Below are positions 20,037 to 32,836 of a stretch of DNA of 64,000 nucleotides, piece by piece. The DNA comes from Epiperipatus broadwayi. Taxonomy: Eukaryota > Onychophora > Udeonychophora > Euonychophora > Peripatidae. The translations under genes and the position numbers were made by a program. The DNA is taken from NCBI GenBank assembly GCA_028023455.1, contig JAQFVV010013081.1:211919-275918 (forward strand). The letters are read 5' to 3'. The notes under the pieces were generated by a model. It saw only the letters and a program-made list of their open reading frames with translations. It searched no databases and was not told the DNA's origin. Position 1 is the first letter of the stretch, and each line of letters starts with the position of its first letter.

Positions 20037-22650
20037 GTGACCTTCTGGTTTGGCACCAGAAATAATATTTATGATTGTATGGTATTGTATCAGCAACATC
20101 TGATATATTACTTTAAAAAAAATGAAATAATGCGAAATTTTAAAAAAAAATGTATTTATGATTTAAAACTATGATTAGAAATATTTATAGGTGCAATTTA
20201 AAATTTATTAGATGTTTAGTGGCTTACTTTAGGGTATAATTAATGATAGGATAGGGAGTGGCTTGTTATACACATAGTCAGGTCAGTTTGAGTTGGTGCT
20301 AATTTGTTTTGTTTATTCACACATAAATAGTTAGACTTGTTTTGGTGGTTCTCTAGTTCATTTGCTTTACACATTTTAATTTATAGAATAAACAGCGAAG
20401 TATGTTTCACTCATCATCATTAAAATAGCCATTTAGTCATATCAGTTTAGTGTCTAGAGTGCATTGTTAGTAAATATTCATGAATGTCAATATCATTATT
20501 CAACTTCATTTTTCATTCATATGTTTCATTAAATCATTAGATATCACATTTCATACCCAATTATTTAATTTCATAAATAATAGTGTTGAAAACCAGCTTA
20601 ACTACATTTTAAGTGAATTAATGAATTATTATACAATAGTTATATTAAAAAAATATTTTATTAATTAAAACAATTGATATTAGTTTTTATTCTGTTGTTT
20701 TAAAAGTACAGAATATTTAATTCTTAATTCAATTTAATATTAATATTTCTTTTTATTTATTTAAAAGACAGAATGATTTTTTCCCCCACTTATTTTTTTT
20801 TTTAAGACAAAAGTCTTGCATAAATTAAGTCTTGATTGCTGTCTAGTGATCTTTGAACTTTCAGATATCTTGAACTATTGGAAGAGAAAAATTGTGAGGT
20901 AATCTTTTTAAAAAAATCTATAAAAACAATTGCCACTACAATTAACACACACACCACACTCCTACCGTTTGACCTTCTGACTACTAGGCCAGCTACAACT
21001 TCAAACTGCTAAAGGATCTTCCAATACTGTTTCACTTTTAAACAAAGTTTAATAGTATAATTTTTTTCCCTTCCAAAGTTCAAGCTGAAAGCAACATATT
21101 TTATTGTTTCAAAAATGTGTGTACTTAAACTACACTAAAAGATACATTGGTCTTATCCTTGGCTGACTATTTAAATTCTTCAACCGTTGTCAAAGATACA
21201 TGTAAGTGCCTATATATTATATTATTTAAATTGCCACTGTTAAAAGTAAAAATGGGAATGAATAATAGTATTATAAATTTTCCTAATTTAAACTTGAAAT
21301 TGAAGGAAAAGAATGTATGTTTATTTGTCAAAATCATTTTTCTCAAGTTTTAATTATATTTTTAAGGGAATAATTGCAGAACTGTTGTTAAACATTTTCA
21401 GAACTCTTTCTAAAAAAAATTATGCTAATTATAAAAGAAGATTTAAAAAACACGTATGAATTGTTTAATTTTGTCTTCATTATTGTTGGAACATTTTTGT
21501 AACTATCTTTGTTCTTACCTATTTAAAAAAAATACAGGATTAAATGTGCAAAGTGAATTTGTTGTTCATATTTACCTGTTTCCAGACTAATAGAGAAATG
21601 AATTTATTAAAATAGACTAATTATATAACTTTGTTTTGTTAAATGCATTCTTCACTAGTTGTGAAACTTTTCTGTCTAAAAATATTGCTAGTAAATTCAT
21701 TTAGACAAATATTATTAGCTAAAATATATTGCTTAATTAGAATGGCTTTAAAAAAATAAAATAATACGTTTGAATGTCCTAGGAAGAAAGTACTTCTTCA
21801 TTTGCATCATTAAAATATATTGCTTAATTAACTGAATTCCTCATATAATGTCAACAGCAATTCATCAGCTGATAGTTGAGAACATTGAATTTGCTCTTAT
21901 GAATTAAAATAATAGTTTTATTTTTCCTGCAGGACACGTGTTTGTGATATATATTCGTCAATATTGATATTTGCGTGAAAATAATTATTATTCATTTTGG
22001 AGAAATGACCAAGGAACGTCATTCATAAACTATTAATAAACTTTCGTTTTTCAACCCAGAAGAAGAAAACAAGACCTTATTTATTTATTATTTAATTGTA
22101 TCTAGTATGTAAACAGTTTAAGGGTTGTTTTATTATCTTTATTATTATTATACTGCTAGAACGTATCCTAAATTTACAATATTAATGGAAGATTTTGTAC
22201 AGATAATTTTTTTTTTATTGGTTTAATATAAATTTTGCCGTGCATTATGTTATAATATACGTGCGGTGCATGGTAAGGGACGGATGCATCCATGTAATGT
22301 TAATAGGGGTGATAGCTCTTCTTTAAAAGAAGCACATTATATATGTTCTTATGTTATATCTATGCATTTCCAATAGATTTGAAAAAATAATTATTTTCAA
22401 TAATCATTTAGCCTGAAATATAATTTTTTATTATTTGTCTAAGCCAGATTTTTTGCTTTAGATGTGTGCTAATATAAATGCACTATAAAAAAATTATTTT
22501 GTCTTGTTTACCAATAGAATTATTGCATTGTTTCCCAACCATTATTAGTATGATGCCAAACCATAAATAGTATAATATCAGATATGAAATATTTTTTTTA
22601 TTGCTTTTACAATTAGTAAGTGACATTTTGACAGTAGTTATTTGCTACTG
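20037..22650. other. No recognised gene; possible LTR start at 20037
   Basis: TGTGACCTTCTGG follows the polypurine tract and could be an LTR start, and ACATAAATAG with AATAAA near 20380 would fit LTR promoter and poly(A) signals. No matching second LTR was found. The remainder is AT-rich with short chance ORFs. Confidence 0.3.
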
Positions 22651-22660
22651 GGATTTGAGT

Positions 22661-22812
22661 ATTATTATGCTTGTAGATGTGTGTACATTATTAAACTTAG
22701 CTATAATATGTTAATTGCAAGTGCAAATTTGAATGGTCTGTGTATTATTATGCTTGTAGAGGTGTGTACATTATTAAACTTAGCTATAATATGTTAATTG
22801 CAAGTGCAAAGG
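22661..22812. repeat. 83-bp tandem duplication
   Basis: ATTATTATGCTTGTAGATGT at 22661 recurs at 22744 (one mismatch), and the next ~45 bases, through AATTGCAAGTGCAAA, are essentially identical. The near identity implies a recent local duplication. Confidence 0.85.
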
Positions 22813-25689
22813 TTATATAATCAATCGGTTTTGGAGGAAGAGGATCATCAATTGTTTGGAAGGATTAATGATTTATTTAAGTGAATTATTGTTCTTTATT
22901 ATGCTTGAATGGAGAAGTATTTTTTTTGTGGCTATACTAGTAATGTTAGCAATGTTTTATAATATGTATTGGATTGAGTAATCTTTTTTTTTTTTTTGTT
23001 ATTTAAATCTTTAAGCATGGGTAGATTGCCTAGTGTAGTGGGTATGGGATCAAGTAATCCCTTATTTTCTGTGTATTGAAATGTTTTTGATAGGAGTAGA
23101 TAGAATCCTCCAGTTTTGATGATATTTATTATGAATTAAAGTATCTGAAGTTGAATATATTATCCCCCTGTTCATTTGGTGAAGAGATTTATTCCCACCA
23201 GTTTAGTTAGTCTCAGAAGTAAACTTGGAAGTTGTTGTGTTGATATTTATCCGACTTGAATTGTTGAAATCTTTTATCCCCATGTGTTATTGAATGTTTT
23301 TCCAGCTTATACTATAGCCAAGTGCCAGATAATTTATTGATAAAAAGAATAAAGGCAGAATAGATTTTCTTACAAAACAACTGTAACAAAGTTAGTAATT
23401 AAAGCTTAATTGACCATTGCCTTTGTCCATATTGTGATCATATTATAACTTCACAAGCAAACCGATTAGATTGTTTAGAATTAATTATTTATTCTTTGAC
23501 ACCCAGCATAATACAGACCCATGTATTAAGTGTTATTTTGAAAGAGGGAAAATCCATTATTAATATATAATTTTAATTATCATTTTCAAACATTTTATAG
23601 TGATCATTTAGATTTCATATTAATTTTATCATTCAATCATCATTTGATTAAATAAGCAGGCAAAGATAAAACATACTTAATGACTAGAATTGTTATTTCT
23701 ATTTTGGCAAAATAAAAAATATAGTTATGTAATAGAATACTTTATTTCAGTGTTGCATGGGCAAAATATATTAATTAATGACATTCTTTATTTTATTTTG
23801 CAAGACATGGTTTTATAAGAATATATTGATTAATGTAATTCTTTGTTATTTTGCAAGATATAATTTGATGAGAATGTGTTAAAGTAAAGGAGCTATTTAT
23901 TCATTTTGCAAAACCTAGTTGATGTTATTTTTAGGTTTCAAACCCCTTTATTTTAGTTATATTTACTGTGCATTTGAAGTAAAATGCAAAATATTAATTT
24001 TATTTTATGGCATAATTAGAATATTTAATCCATGTTGTTTGACTTAGATTTATTAATTTGATGGATAAATAAGTGTTATAAAACCAAATGTTGAACAAAA
24101 GATAAATTTTGTAATGGATTAATAGGAGCACAAGGTTATATTTCTTCAGCTTTATAGGTATCAGAAGAAGCTGATAACTGAGAAACCATTTCCTTTACAA
24201 TAAAATATATGGTTTTAATTTGGGTATATTATTTGATATTACAAATATCAGGTGTTCACAAATCTATCCAGATGTTTGGATAGATAAAATGTGTAATTTT
24301 GAAATTCAAGAGCATATTATGTTATTATTATTATAAAAATTGTGAAATAGATTAAATGTTTGTTTAGCTATTTTTCTTGCTTTATTAATAAATATTTTAT
24401 TATTCAAAATTTGTATTTAGAATTCTTTTATAACATTCATTTGTTATTTCATATTTCCACACGTGTTCACACATTTATTTTATTTAATGTGACATAATTA
24501 TATTTTCATTTAATTATGATAAATATCAAATATGATGATATTGATTTCCTTGATCCAAACACTGTATGAGATGCCAATTATCTATTGTTTGTCTAAAAGG
24601 TTTTATTATTTAGTAATTGTTTAGATGATGAATTGAAATCAAAATGTAGCCAATTTCTTTCATTGTCTAACTGCCATTATTTAGTTAGGGTATTGCTTAG
24701 TTCGTATTATTATTTTCATAATATTAAATAATAGTTATTGAGAGAGAGATTTTAGTTTAAGCCATGCCATATAACAGATTCTCTGAGATTGTCAATTTTA
24801 ATTCAGATTAGATAATAAATTCAGTTAATTAGATTAGATTAGTGTGTAATTAAAAATTTAGTAATGATAGGTTTAGTTTAAGTTCAGATCCAGTTAGTTG
24901 TACATTACAGTTTCTAAAAATTTTTTTTTTTTTAATTATTGGTGTAATTTTCTAATATGGTAGAGGTTGTTCAGTACATATGGATGATAGGAGGAGGTAA
25001 AATGTAGATTATAATTAGTTAATTTTAGCTGGTAGAATTTTACCAATTTAATTTTGTTTAGCATAGAACTTGATAGATGTTTTATTCCTATTAATTATAA
25101 TATTTTCTCCCACATCTAATGTACATTGTACACTTCATACACCTCTGTATCCCTCAACTGAGTTAGTTTAAGGTGAAACTTTAATTAAGAGCCTGATGAG
25201 TAAATTTAGGATAAAGTTATATTGATAGTTTATTCTATGATCCATAGAATTGGCGCCCCAGATAATTGTTAGTGTTGGTGATTGGTGAGAGGGGTTAATA
25301 TATATATGAAATAACATATGCTTCATTATCCCCTTCTAAATTTTGGGATGAAATTGCCCCAAAACACAATTTCATTCCACAATTATAAAGTTCACCACTA
25401 ATAATAGTATATTCACTTGGTTATTTTATTACTGGTAACAGTGTTATTTATTTAATCTGTCGTTATTTTTGAAAATAGGATGACTATATTTGCCTGCCTT
25501 CTTTCAGAACTATGATGGACAGAAACTCATTATACATCATAAGTTTTCAATGCAACATAAATGTAAGTACTATCTCAATTTAAGCACAAACAGAACTTAC
25601 TATCCAGATTATCATAGAATGAAGAACTATATTTCTGATTCATATTTCCTTGGTTAATGTTTAATTCACTTCCATATCTCACTATTCAG
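22813..25689. other. No recognised gene
   Basis: AT-rich DNA. TGGCGCCCC at 25254 resembles a tRNA-Lys primer-binding site, but no LTR end or gag follows it on that strand. A hairpin with GGGATGAAATTG arms lies near 25343-25378. Confidence 0.4.
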
Positions 25690-27230
25690 GTTCTGGTAGG
25701 ACTCTTTATGCTGCCTGTTGCATTTCTCCTCTTCCTTTTCCATGGTGGTAATTCATTTCTTCTATTATTATACCATGGTGGTGCATCATGATTATTGTAG
25801 CATTGTGGAGGTATCTTTTATACCTGAGAGCACTTATTCTTGGTCCATCATCCCTCCTATATAAGGCTTTATTTGGCAGCTTGGACCCTCCTTTGTTTGT
25901 TGTTGAAGTACTGCAATTGTCATATGCTGTTAACAGCTCAGCCACCCATCAATGGATTGATGATTCATCCCAATCAGCCTCCTCTCAATGTAGCTGGGAA
26001 AACTGTCAGATCATCTGGATGATTTGAAGTTCCTTCAATGGATCTGCTGTCAGGGCCCTTAACTTGGCCACTTGTTTTCAAAAGGATGTATAGGGTTCAC
26101 CAAGCAGGCATTTCTATTGTGATACCTTATATTTAATGACCTCCTGACAATAATCACTCCAATAGCAGTTTATAAGTGCCTTTTTAAAATCATTGAAATT
26201 GTTGGACTGACTAAATAGCAACTCACACCATGCTTGAGCTGCATCCTGTAAATGACTGCAAGCTATTGCCAGTTTTGCTTCTTTGGTCATAGCATTAATG
26301 CTGAAGTACTTGTAAGCTTTTCAGGTACTCAATATGTGCTTCATTAGAGCCTGCTACAAATGTTCATATTTTAAGGAACTGGTTTACAATCTCTGACGTG
26401 TAATTGGTTATTGGCACTTCTTGAATAATTTTGTGGAAATTTACAAAATTTTCTTTTGGGACTGTTTCTGTCCCTTCATTTTCTTGCTCCTTGTCAGGCA
26501 TATGTTGCTATGGCAGTGTACAGCCATGTGCTTCATTAGAGCCTGCTTACAAATGTCCATATTTTAAGGAACTTGTTTACAATCTCTGACATGTAATTGG
26601 TTATTGGCACTTCTTGAATAATTTTGTGGAAATTTACAAAATTTTCTTTTGGGACTGTTTCTGTCCCTTCATTTTCTTGCTCCTTGTCAGGCATATGTTG
26701 CTCTGGTAGTGTACAGCCACTTTTTATTTACAGTTTTTTTACTTGAATGGTCTTGATCCTGCATGTATTCCAGGATTCTTTATATCATGTCCATGCCTTC
26801 ACAAATTTGGATTATTTTTCCCTCTTGTTCATTCAGAGACTCTTTGACTTCTTCAATGACCTCTTTAACTCTCAATATTTGCTCATTAATCTGATTAATC
26901 ATTTGGTTAATTTTTTTCATCTTGACTTCAATTTTCTTCTGAAATTTGTTTTGCTATTCTTTGGTTTGTTTCTATTATTTGTTTTTCCATCTTCTCATTT
27001 TGACTTTGATTTGCTTCTATTATTTGTTATTTATCATCTAATCTTTATTGGTCTCTTTTTTATGTTATCCTGTTCTCTTTGTTGGTCTCTTTTTATTATC
27101 CTCATCTCTTTGTTAATCTCTTTTTTATTATCAGCTTTAAACATTTCTAGCAGCTGGATTAACATCAACACATCCTCTACTTTCTGGGTTCCTTACATTT
27201 GTTGCTGATCATCTTTAGGGTCACTTCCTT
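25690..27230 (-). pseudogene. LTR-retrotransposon gag remnant
   Basis: The minus strand from 27230 encodes a charged, coiled-coil-like stretch (KVEDVLMLIQLLEMFKADNK, then repeated KRDQQRE-type segments) down to about 26750. It then gives ENEGTETVPKENFVNFHKII near 26480. Near 26320-26060 it gives AQAWCELL followed by a segment like FKKALINCYWSDYCQEVIKY, typical of gypsy-type gag capsid (AL...YWS). A C-terminal 79-residue frame (25945-25706) follows. Stops and frameshifts are frequent. The plus-strand 153-residue ORF at 26747-27208 is only the reverse of the coiled-coil region. Confidence 0.6.
26335..26719 (-). repeat. 192-bp tandem duplication inside gag
   Basis: The block from TGTGCTTCATTAGAGCCTGC (26335) to TGTACAGCCA (26526) is repeated at 26527-26719 with very few differences. 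The unit was 192 bases (64 codons), so the duplication was originally in frame. One added base in the second copy shifts it. Confidence 0.9.
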
Positions 27231-27633
27231 CTTACTTTTGTTCTTTGCTAGGAATGTTATTCTTGGCTTCTGTCCTTGATCTAATTATTATCTATATTTA
27301 ATTAACTTGCAATTCACTTCTTTCTTGTGATATTTGTCTCTTTGACAATTTAATTATTGATTTCTTTTATTTATATAACTTTAGTAAGCTTCACTCTTCC
27401 TCCACTCCATGATTTAGCTACAACTTCTCTATTATGCCTATTTATTCCTTGTATATCATTCATTTTATTTAGCTCTCTCAATTTCTCCTTATTCATTTCA
27501 TTTTATATCCTTATATTGTGTGCACTGTTCACAACTTACAGAATCATAATTTGCTTCTGTCTTCCATATCTGTTCATTTACTTATTTTGTTTCTTTTTTT
27601 CTTCTAGATTGTTATGCTTATGGGCAGGCTAGC

Positions 27634-27647
27634 TATATTGGGCCCCA
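27634..27647 (-). other. Primer-binding-site-like sequence
   Basis: The minus strand reads TGGGGCCCAATATA, close to the tRNA-Lys type TGGCGCCCAAC. It lies between the LTR-like repeat (right) and gag (left), where a primer-binding site belongs. Confidence 0.4.
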
Positions 27648-27660
27648 TGATTAGAGTGAC

Positions 27661-28620
27661 AAAGGTAACTATTGGAACCCCATCTACTCTAGTGGTCATT
27701 TATTTCCTGATGAGAACATTGTAGGAAGGAAAAAAATGATAGGTATTACACAATGCTGACATTGTCCCCCATACAACAATATTTCCTGCTCATCAGAGGG
27801 TATAGCATTAAAGAGACTAAAAACATCTAGAAATTTATCTGTTTGGTTCCCAAATGGTGCCACTAGAATTCCAGATTACTACAACATTACTCACCCAGAT
27901 TAGGTTATGCTGAACATAGCTCAGGAAACATGAGATTACTGTGAACAAGTATACTAGAAAATGTAAGACATGAAATGAACCTGATAAGATACATTATTTT
28001 ATAAATCGCAATTTATTTAAATAAAAGTGTTTGGATAACACTGCTTCTAATAGTTCATTGCAGCTCAGATTCCATATATTAGTCAGTCCATTTCATCAGT
28101 AACTTTTCTGATGCTTGGTCCCATCATTGATCATAGTGTCCATCATTTATATTCCATAATCCTATTTTGCCAGCATTCACATAGTAGAAATTTATTTAGA
28201 TATCTGTGTGTATATGATGTATACTTCCCTTATCATTTCTCAAGTTTAAATTCTCTTGAGAGTTTATATTATCCTTGTATGCACATATTCGTAGACATGT
28301 CTATTAATTCCCTATTGTGATATACTCTTTGGTAAGTTTGATTTATATTTGAATTAATCCTTTTTATCTAATCATTCAGTAGCCAATAATTATATTTTAA
28401 TATATTCACATATTTAATTCACATATTTAGATGCATATTTAATTCCTGTATGTAGACACATTTAACTCACATATTTAGACACATATTTAGTTTATGTACA
28501 TACACAGATGCATATTTAATTCCTGTATATAGATGCATATTTAATTCAAGTATAGACACATATTTAACCTATGAAGACACATATTTTATTCATGTACATA
28601 GAAAAGTAACTCTTTTATGG
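27661..28620 (-). repeat. LTR-like repeat copy B, the more complete copy
   Basis: This is colinear with copy A (11075-11686 plus 15034-15330) and contains the uninterrupted target of the PLE insertion near 28315-28330. Bases 28410-28610 are the ~28-bp minisatellite of CATATTTAATTC units. The position next to a primer-binding site and gag on the minus strand supports an LTR identity. It has no coding content. Confidence 0.6.
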
Positions 28621-28680
28621 ATAAACAATGCATTTACACAAATCGGGATATGTCTATTTTAAATTAAATTTGTACTTTTC

Positions 28681-29085
28681 GATTTATTTTCTGTACATAT
28701 ATTGTCTGAGGCATTTTTATTTGTCGATTTTGAGGCGTTTTTTTGATTTGGGGGGGGGATAGCTCATAATGCAATTTTCATGATGTTTTGTTTTTATTAT
28801 TTGAATTTTTTAGCATTTTCTTGCATTTTTTTTTAATTTGTAGTTTTCGATTTATTTTCTGTACATATATTGTCTGAGGCATTTTTATTTGTCGATTTTG
28901 AGGCGTTTTTTTGATTTTGGGGGGGGGGGGTATAGCTCATAATGCAATTTTCATGATGTTTTGTTTTTATTATTTGAATTTTGTAGCATTTTCTTTACTT
29001 TTTTTTTAATTTGTAGTTTTCGATTTAATTGCTGTACATATATTGCCTTAGGCATTTTTATTTGTCGATTTTGAGGCGTTTTGTA
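28681..29085. repeat. ~170-bp tandem repeat, 2.4 copies, within an insertion
   Basis: Units start at 28681, 28849 and 29022 with GATTTATTTTCTGTACATAT and contain a G-tract (9 to 12 Gs). Comparison with the 258-bp repeats to the right shows that about 28668-29176 is an insertion between AAATTAAATT and TTATAATTTT. The non-repeat part 29086-29176 is GC-richer (GATGTCGCCGTGCCCTCTGA). Confidence 0.8.
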
Positions 29086-29180
29086 AAAAAATTTATCACT
29101 TGCCATTTTCAGGCCAGTTGTTGATGATGTCGCCGTGCCCTCTGACGGCTACAGTACGGTCTGCAAACCACGACCTTACA

Positions 29181-29790
29181 TTATAATTTTTACATTTCAT
29201 TCAGCAAGTTATAACAATTTTATATATATTTCTTACACTCTTTATTATAAAGCTTAACTTCAAATCAATGCATATTTAATTCCTGTATGTAGATGCATAT
29301 TAAATTCATGTATATAGACACATATTTAACCTATGAAGACACATATTTAATTCATGTACATAGAATAGTAACTCTTTCATGAATAAACAATGCATTTACA
29401 CAAATCAGGGTATATCTATTTTAAATTAAATTCTTATATTATAATTTTTACATTTCATTCAGCAAGTTATAACAATTTTATATATATTTCTTACACTCTT
29501 TATTATAAAGCTTAACTTCAAATCAATGCATATTTAATTCCTGTATGTAGATGCATATTAAATTCATGTATATAGACACATATTTAACCTATGAAGACAC
29601 ATATTTAATTCATGTACATAGAATAGTAACTCTTTCATGGATAAACAATGCATTTACACAAATCGGGGTATGTCTATTTTAAATTAAATTCTTACATTAT
29701 AATTTTTACATTTCATTCAGCAAGTTATAACAATTTGATATATATTTCTTACACTCTTTATTATAAAGCTTAACTTCGAATCAATGTTAT
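29181..29790. repeat. 258-bp tandem repeat, two copies plus a partial third
   Basis: TTATAATTTTTACATTTCAT occurs at 29181, 29439 and 29697, exactly 258 bases apart, and the units are nearly identical. They contain the same CATATTTAATTC minisatellite as the LTR-like repeats, so the array formed by duplication inside that family. Confidence 0.92.
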
Positions 29791-30915
29791 AAGTTTTATC
29801 ACTTTAAAAAAAATCAGTGAATTCATTGTAGTGTTTCACCATTTCTGTCAACGTATTTCAATTTAATCTTTTTTTCTTTTTTTTTTTAAATTTTAATAAC
29901 ACTAATGGCAATTATATTATTCTATAAGAAATTATTTTGGTACATAACATTTTATTATTTTGTTGAATTAATCATTTTAAATAACTATGTATCATTTTAT
30001 CTATCTGAAAAGCTTTTCTTACCTTTAAATATTTCAAATGTTATATAGAGTTTTCTTGCCTTTAAATTTATCTGTTGGTGATTCGCCACTGTTAAATTGT
30101 CACATTAAAAGGATTTGTCTCAGAGCTGAATGGTATATATTTTATTTGGAGGTCACTTAGGTATGTTTTTCCATCTTCATGCCTTCTTCATGGTGTGGGA
30201 AGGGAGAACAAGCTATTCTTTCTAGACAAACATTTTAGCATTTTCCATATTGATAATTTGCTTCTTCATATTGCAGTTTTACAGTAACCATGGGTTTTTC
30301 CTACTAAGTGCTGTATCTATTTAATTACTGGTCATAGTGGCTCAAACTTAGTTGGTCTGATTATTTAAGTTCTTTGCTGTAGACTGACTAAATTTTAGAC
30401 TGCTATTTACTGCAAAGCAACTGTTACAATCAATCAACTGCAACTCCTGTAATTGATTGATTCCTCACTTTATATACAATTCTGCATAATTTTTTATCAT
30501 CTTTTTTCTCACTTATGCTGACCAACATGTTTTTCAAAAACATGTTGGCTTCTTTTGCCTAAGGCAAGAAAGTGATGCTATCTTTTTTAAATGAATTAAT
30601 TATAGCATTTATATATTGTAATTCATAAACATTCAGCTCTAACAAAAAATATTATATTGGTAATATTTAAAACACATATTTTTAATGATTAAAAATCCAT
30701 TAATTAAATGTGTCATTTAATTTCTAATTGTATATTTTAAATATTAATTTTTATTTTCCTCCTTTTTCAGAGAATTTGAGTTTACACATTTTGTTTTGAT
30801 AATATGAGAGAAAAACTGATTTTAATTCACTGTCATTTATTTATTTTTCTCAATTTCACTCACAAAAACTGTGTCAGCTTTTAAATCAAACTATTTTAAA
30901 ATGGGGGGGAGGAAT
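29640..30915. repeat. Uncharacterised dispersed repeat, copy 2
   Basis: This is colinear with 18760-20036 (see that entry) and ends with the polypurine run at 30898-30909. The sequence that follows behaves as the 5' LTR of the gypsy element. Confidence 0.65.
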
Positions 30916-31142
30916 TTCAGTAAATATATATATATGAAATGTGTCTGTTTCAATATAGATATTATTACTATCTATATGTCATACATATTTGGTTTTTGTG
31001 TTTTAACTGGTTTGTGCTCATTTATATTAATGAAATATATGTGTATATATTATTGTAGTGAACAGAAAGAATTTTCTGAAAAATCAGATAATATATGTTA
31101 TTTTTGTGTCTGGATTTGTTGTATTTTTAATAAAGAAATATG

Positions 31143-31680
31143 GGTGCTGATATAGTATGTGCTCGACGGCCATTTTGAATTTGGAAACACTCAAAAAGGC
31201 TGCTTGCACATGCAAGCGATAAATGTCATCGACTAAAAGCACTCATTTTTCAAAAAAGTAAAACGCCTGAGGCACTATAATTAAAAAAGGTGGTGGGAAG
31301 GGACTACACTTAAAAAAATGGTGGGAAAATGTCACATTAAATTGCCTAAGGTGCTACTATCAAAAAAAAAGTGCGGGAAAAGAAAAAGACATGAACATTG
31401 AAAAATACTTTAAAATAAACCAAAAACACTAATTTATATATATAGTCATAATCAAACATTGCAAAAAAAGTGCGGGAAAAGAAAAAGAGGTGAAAATTTA
31501 AAAAATACTTTAAAATAAACCAAAAATGCTAATTTATATGTACTATAGTGCCTCAGGCATTTTACTTTTTTGAAAAATGAGTGTTTTTAGTCGATGACAT
31601 TTATCGTTTGCATGTGCCAGCTGCCTTTTTGAGTGTTTCCAAATTCAAAATGGCCACCGAGCGCATACTATATCAGCACC
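31143..31680. repeat. 538-bp MITE-like unit with terminal inverted repeats
   Basis: Both ends carry the GGTGCTGATATAG terminal repeat in opposite orientation. The arms pair for about 140 bases through GACATTTATCG and GCCTGAGGCACTATA. The interior holds a direct repeat of GTGCGGGAAAAGAAAAAGA (about 31372 and 31470). It lacks its own target duplication on the right, so it is probably a derivative end of the larger element. Confidence 0.8.
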
Positions 31681-32051
31681 AATTAATTTATTCAGGAAAA
31701 TATCGCAGCTTGATATGGTCTCTTTCAAATTTATTTTTAAAATTGTCTACTTGGGTCTCACACAAATTAAAGCAGGTATGTGTAATGTAAGACAATTTCT
31801 AAGAATGATCATTAGGGATTGCCTTTTGTCTAACTAAGATAAAAAGGCTAAGTTAAGAAGTTTAATAATAGAAAGCAAAACTTTCAAATTTTAAAAACAG
31901 CTGTAAACAAACTAATGGACTTTTATGCCTCAAGCCTAATAGTAAGCCAATGCAATAGAGGGATAAAATTTATTATAAATATATTTATAATAAATTAATG
32001 ATTTAAAAATATAATCGCACTGTAATAAATTACAAGTCATAATTTCTACTC

Positions 32052-32084
<33 letters not shown>

Positions 32085-32836
32085 CCGATCCATGTATTAG
32101 TTTTTAGATTTAAGTTTTAACATTTTAAAGAAGATGCAAGTAAAATTAATTGGTAATTTATTCCGAAAATATTGCTTTTCATTAATATTTAAAAAATAAA
32201 AAAACTAAAGACCAAAGATTTTGTATCGAAACTCATCTTTTATACCCATTTTCAAATCATATGAACACAAACCCTTTATATTTCAGTTTTTTTATTTTTT
32301 AAAATATTAATGAAAAGCAGGTCAATTATGGGTGTTTTTGTTTTTGCAATATTTTCAGTAATAAATTACCAATTAATTTTACTTGCATCTTCTTTAAAGT
32401 GTTAAAACTTAAATCTTAAAACTAATACATGTATCGGCAGACACACACACACATATATATATATACAAGTAGAAATTATGACTTGTAATTTATTACAGTG
32501 CAATTATATTTTTAAATCATTAATTTATTATAAATATATTTATAATAAATTTTATTCCTTTATTGCATTGGTTTACTATTAGGCTTGAGGCATAAAAGTC
32601 CATTAGTTTGTTTACAGCTGTTTTTAAAATTTGAAAGTTTTGCTTTCTATTATTAAACTTCTTAACTTAGCCCTTTTATCTTAGTAAGACAAAAGGCAAT
32701 CCCTAATCATCATTCTTAGAAATTATCTTACGTCACACATACCTGCTTTAATTTGTGTGAGACCCAAGTAGACTCTTTTAAAAATAAATTTTAAAGAGAC
32801 CATATCAAACTGCGATATTTCCTGAATAAATTAATT
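31681..32836. repeat. 1.16-kb palindrome
   Basis: Left arm from 31681 (AATTAATTTATTCAGGAAAA) and right arm ending at 32836 (TTTCCTGAATAAATTAATT) pair along about 530 bases with few differences. They meet at a short centre near 32215-32285. A (TA)n(TG)n microsatellite at about 32056-32085 has its complementary (AC)n(AT)n partner at 32440-32464, which shows that the arms were copied from one another. No coding potential. Confidence 0.92.

Noticed and set aside
25251-25275. TGGCGCCCC as a plus-strand primer-binding site
   Set aside because: No LTR end with a TG...CA pair was found before it, and no plus-strand gag follows; the neighbouring gag is on the minus strand.
26747-27208. 153-residue plus-strand ORF rich in F, L and I that looks like a multi-pass membrane protein
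   Set aside because: It is the antisense of a lysine- and glutamate-rich coiled-coil gag segment on the minus strand; the apparent hydrophobicity comes from reversed AAA/GAA codons.
27705-27740. Hammerhead ribozyme core (CTGATGAG) in the LTR-like repeat
   Set aside because: The required GAAA partner and stems I and III do not fit; the related copy reads TTGATGAG.
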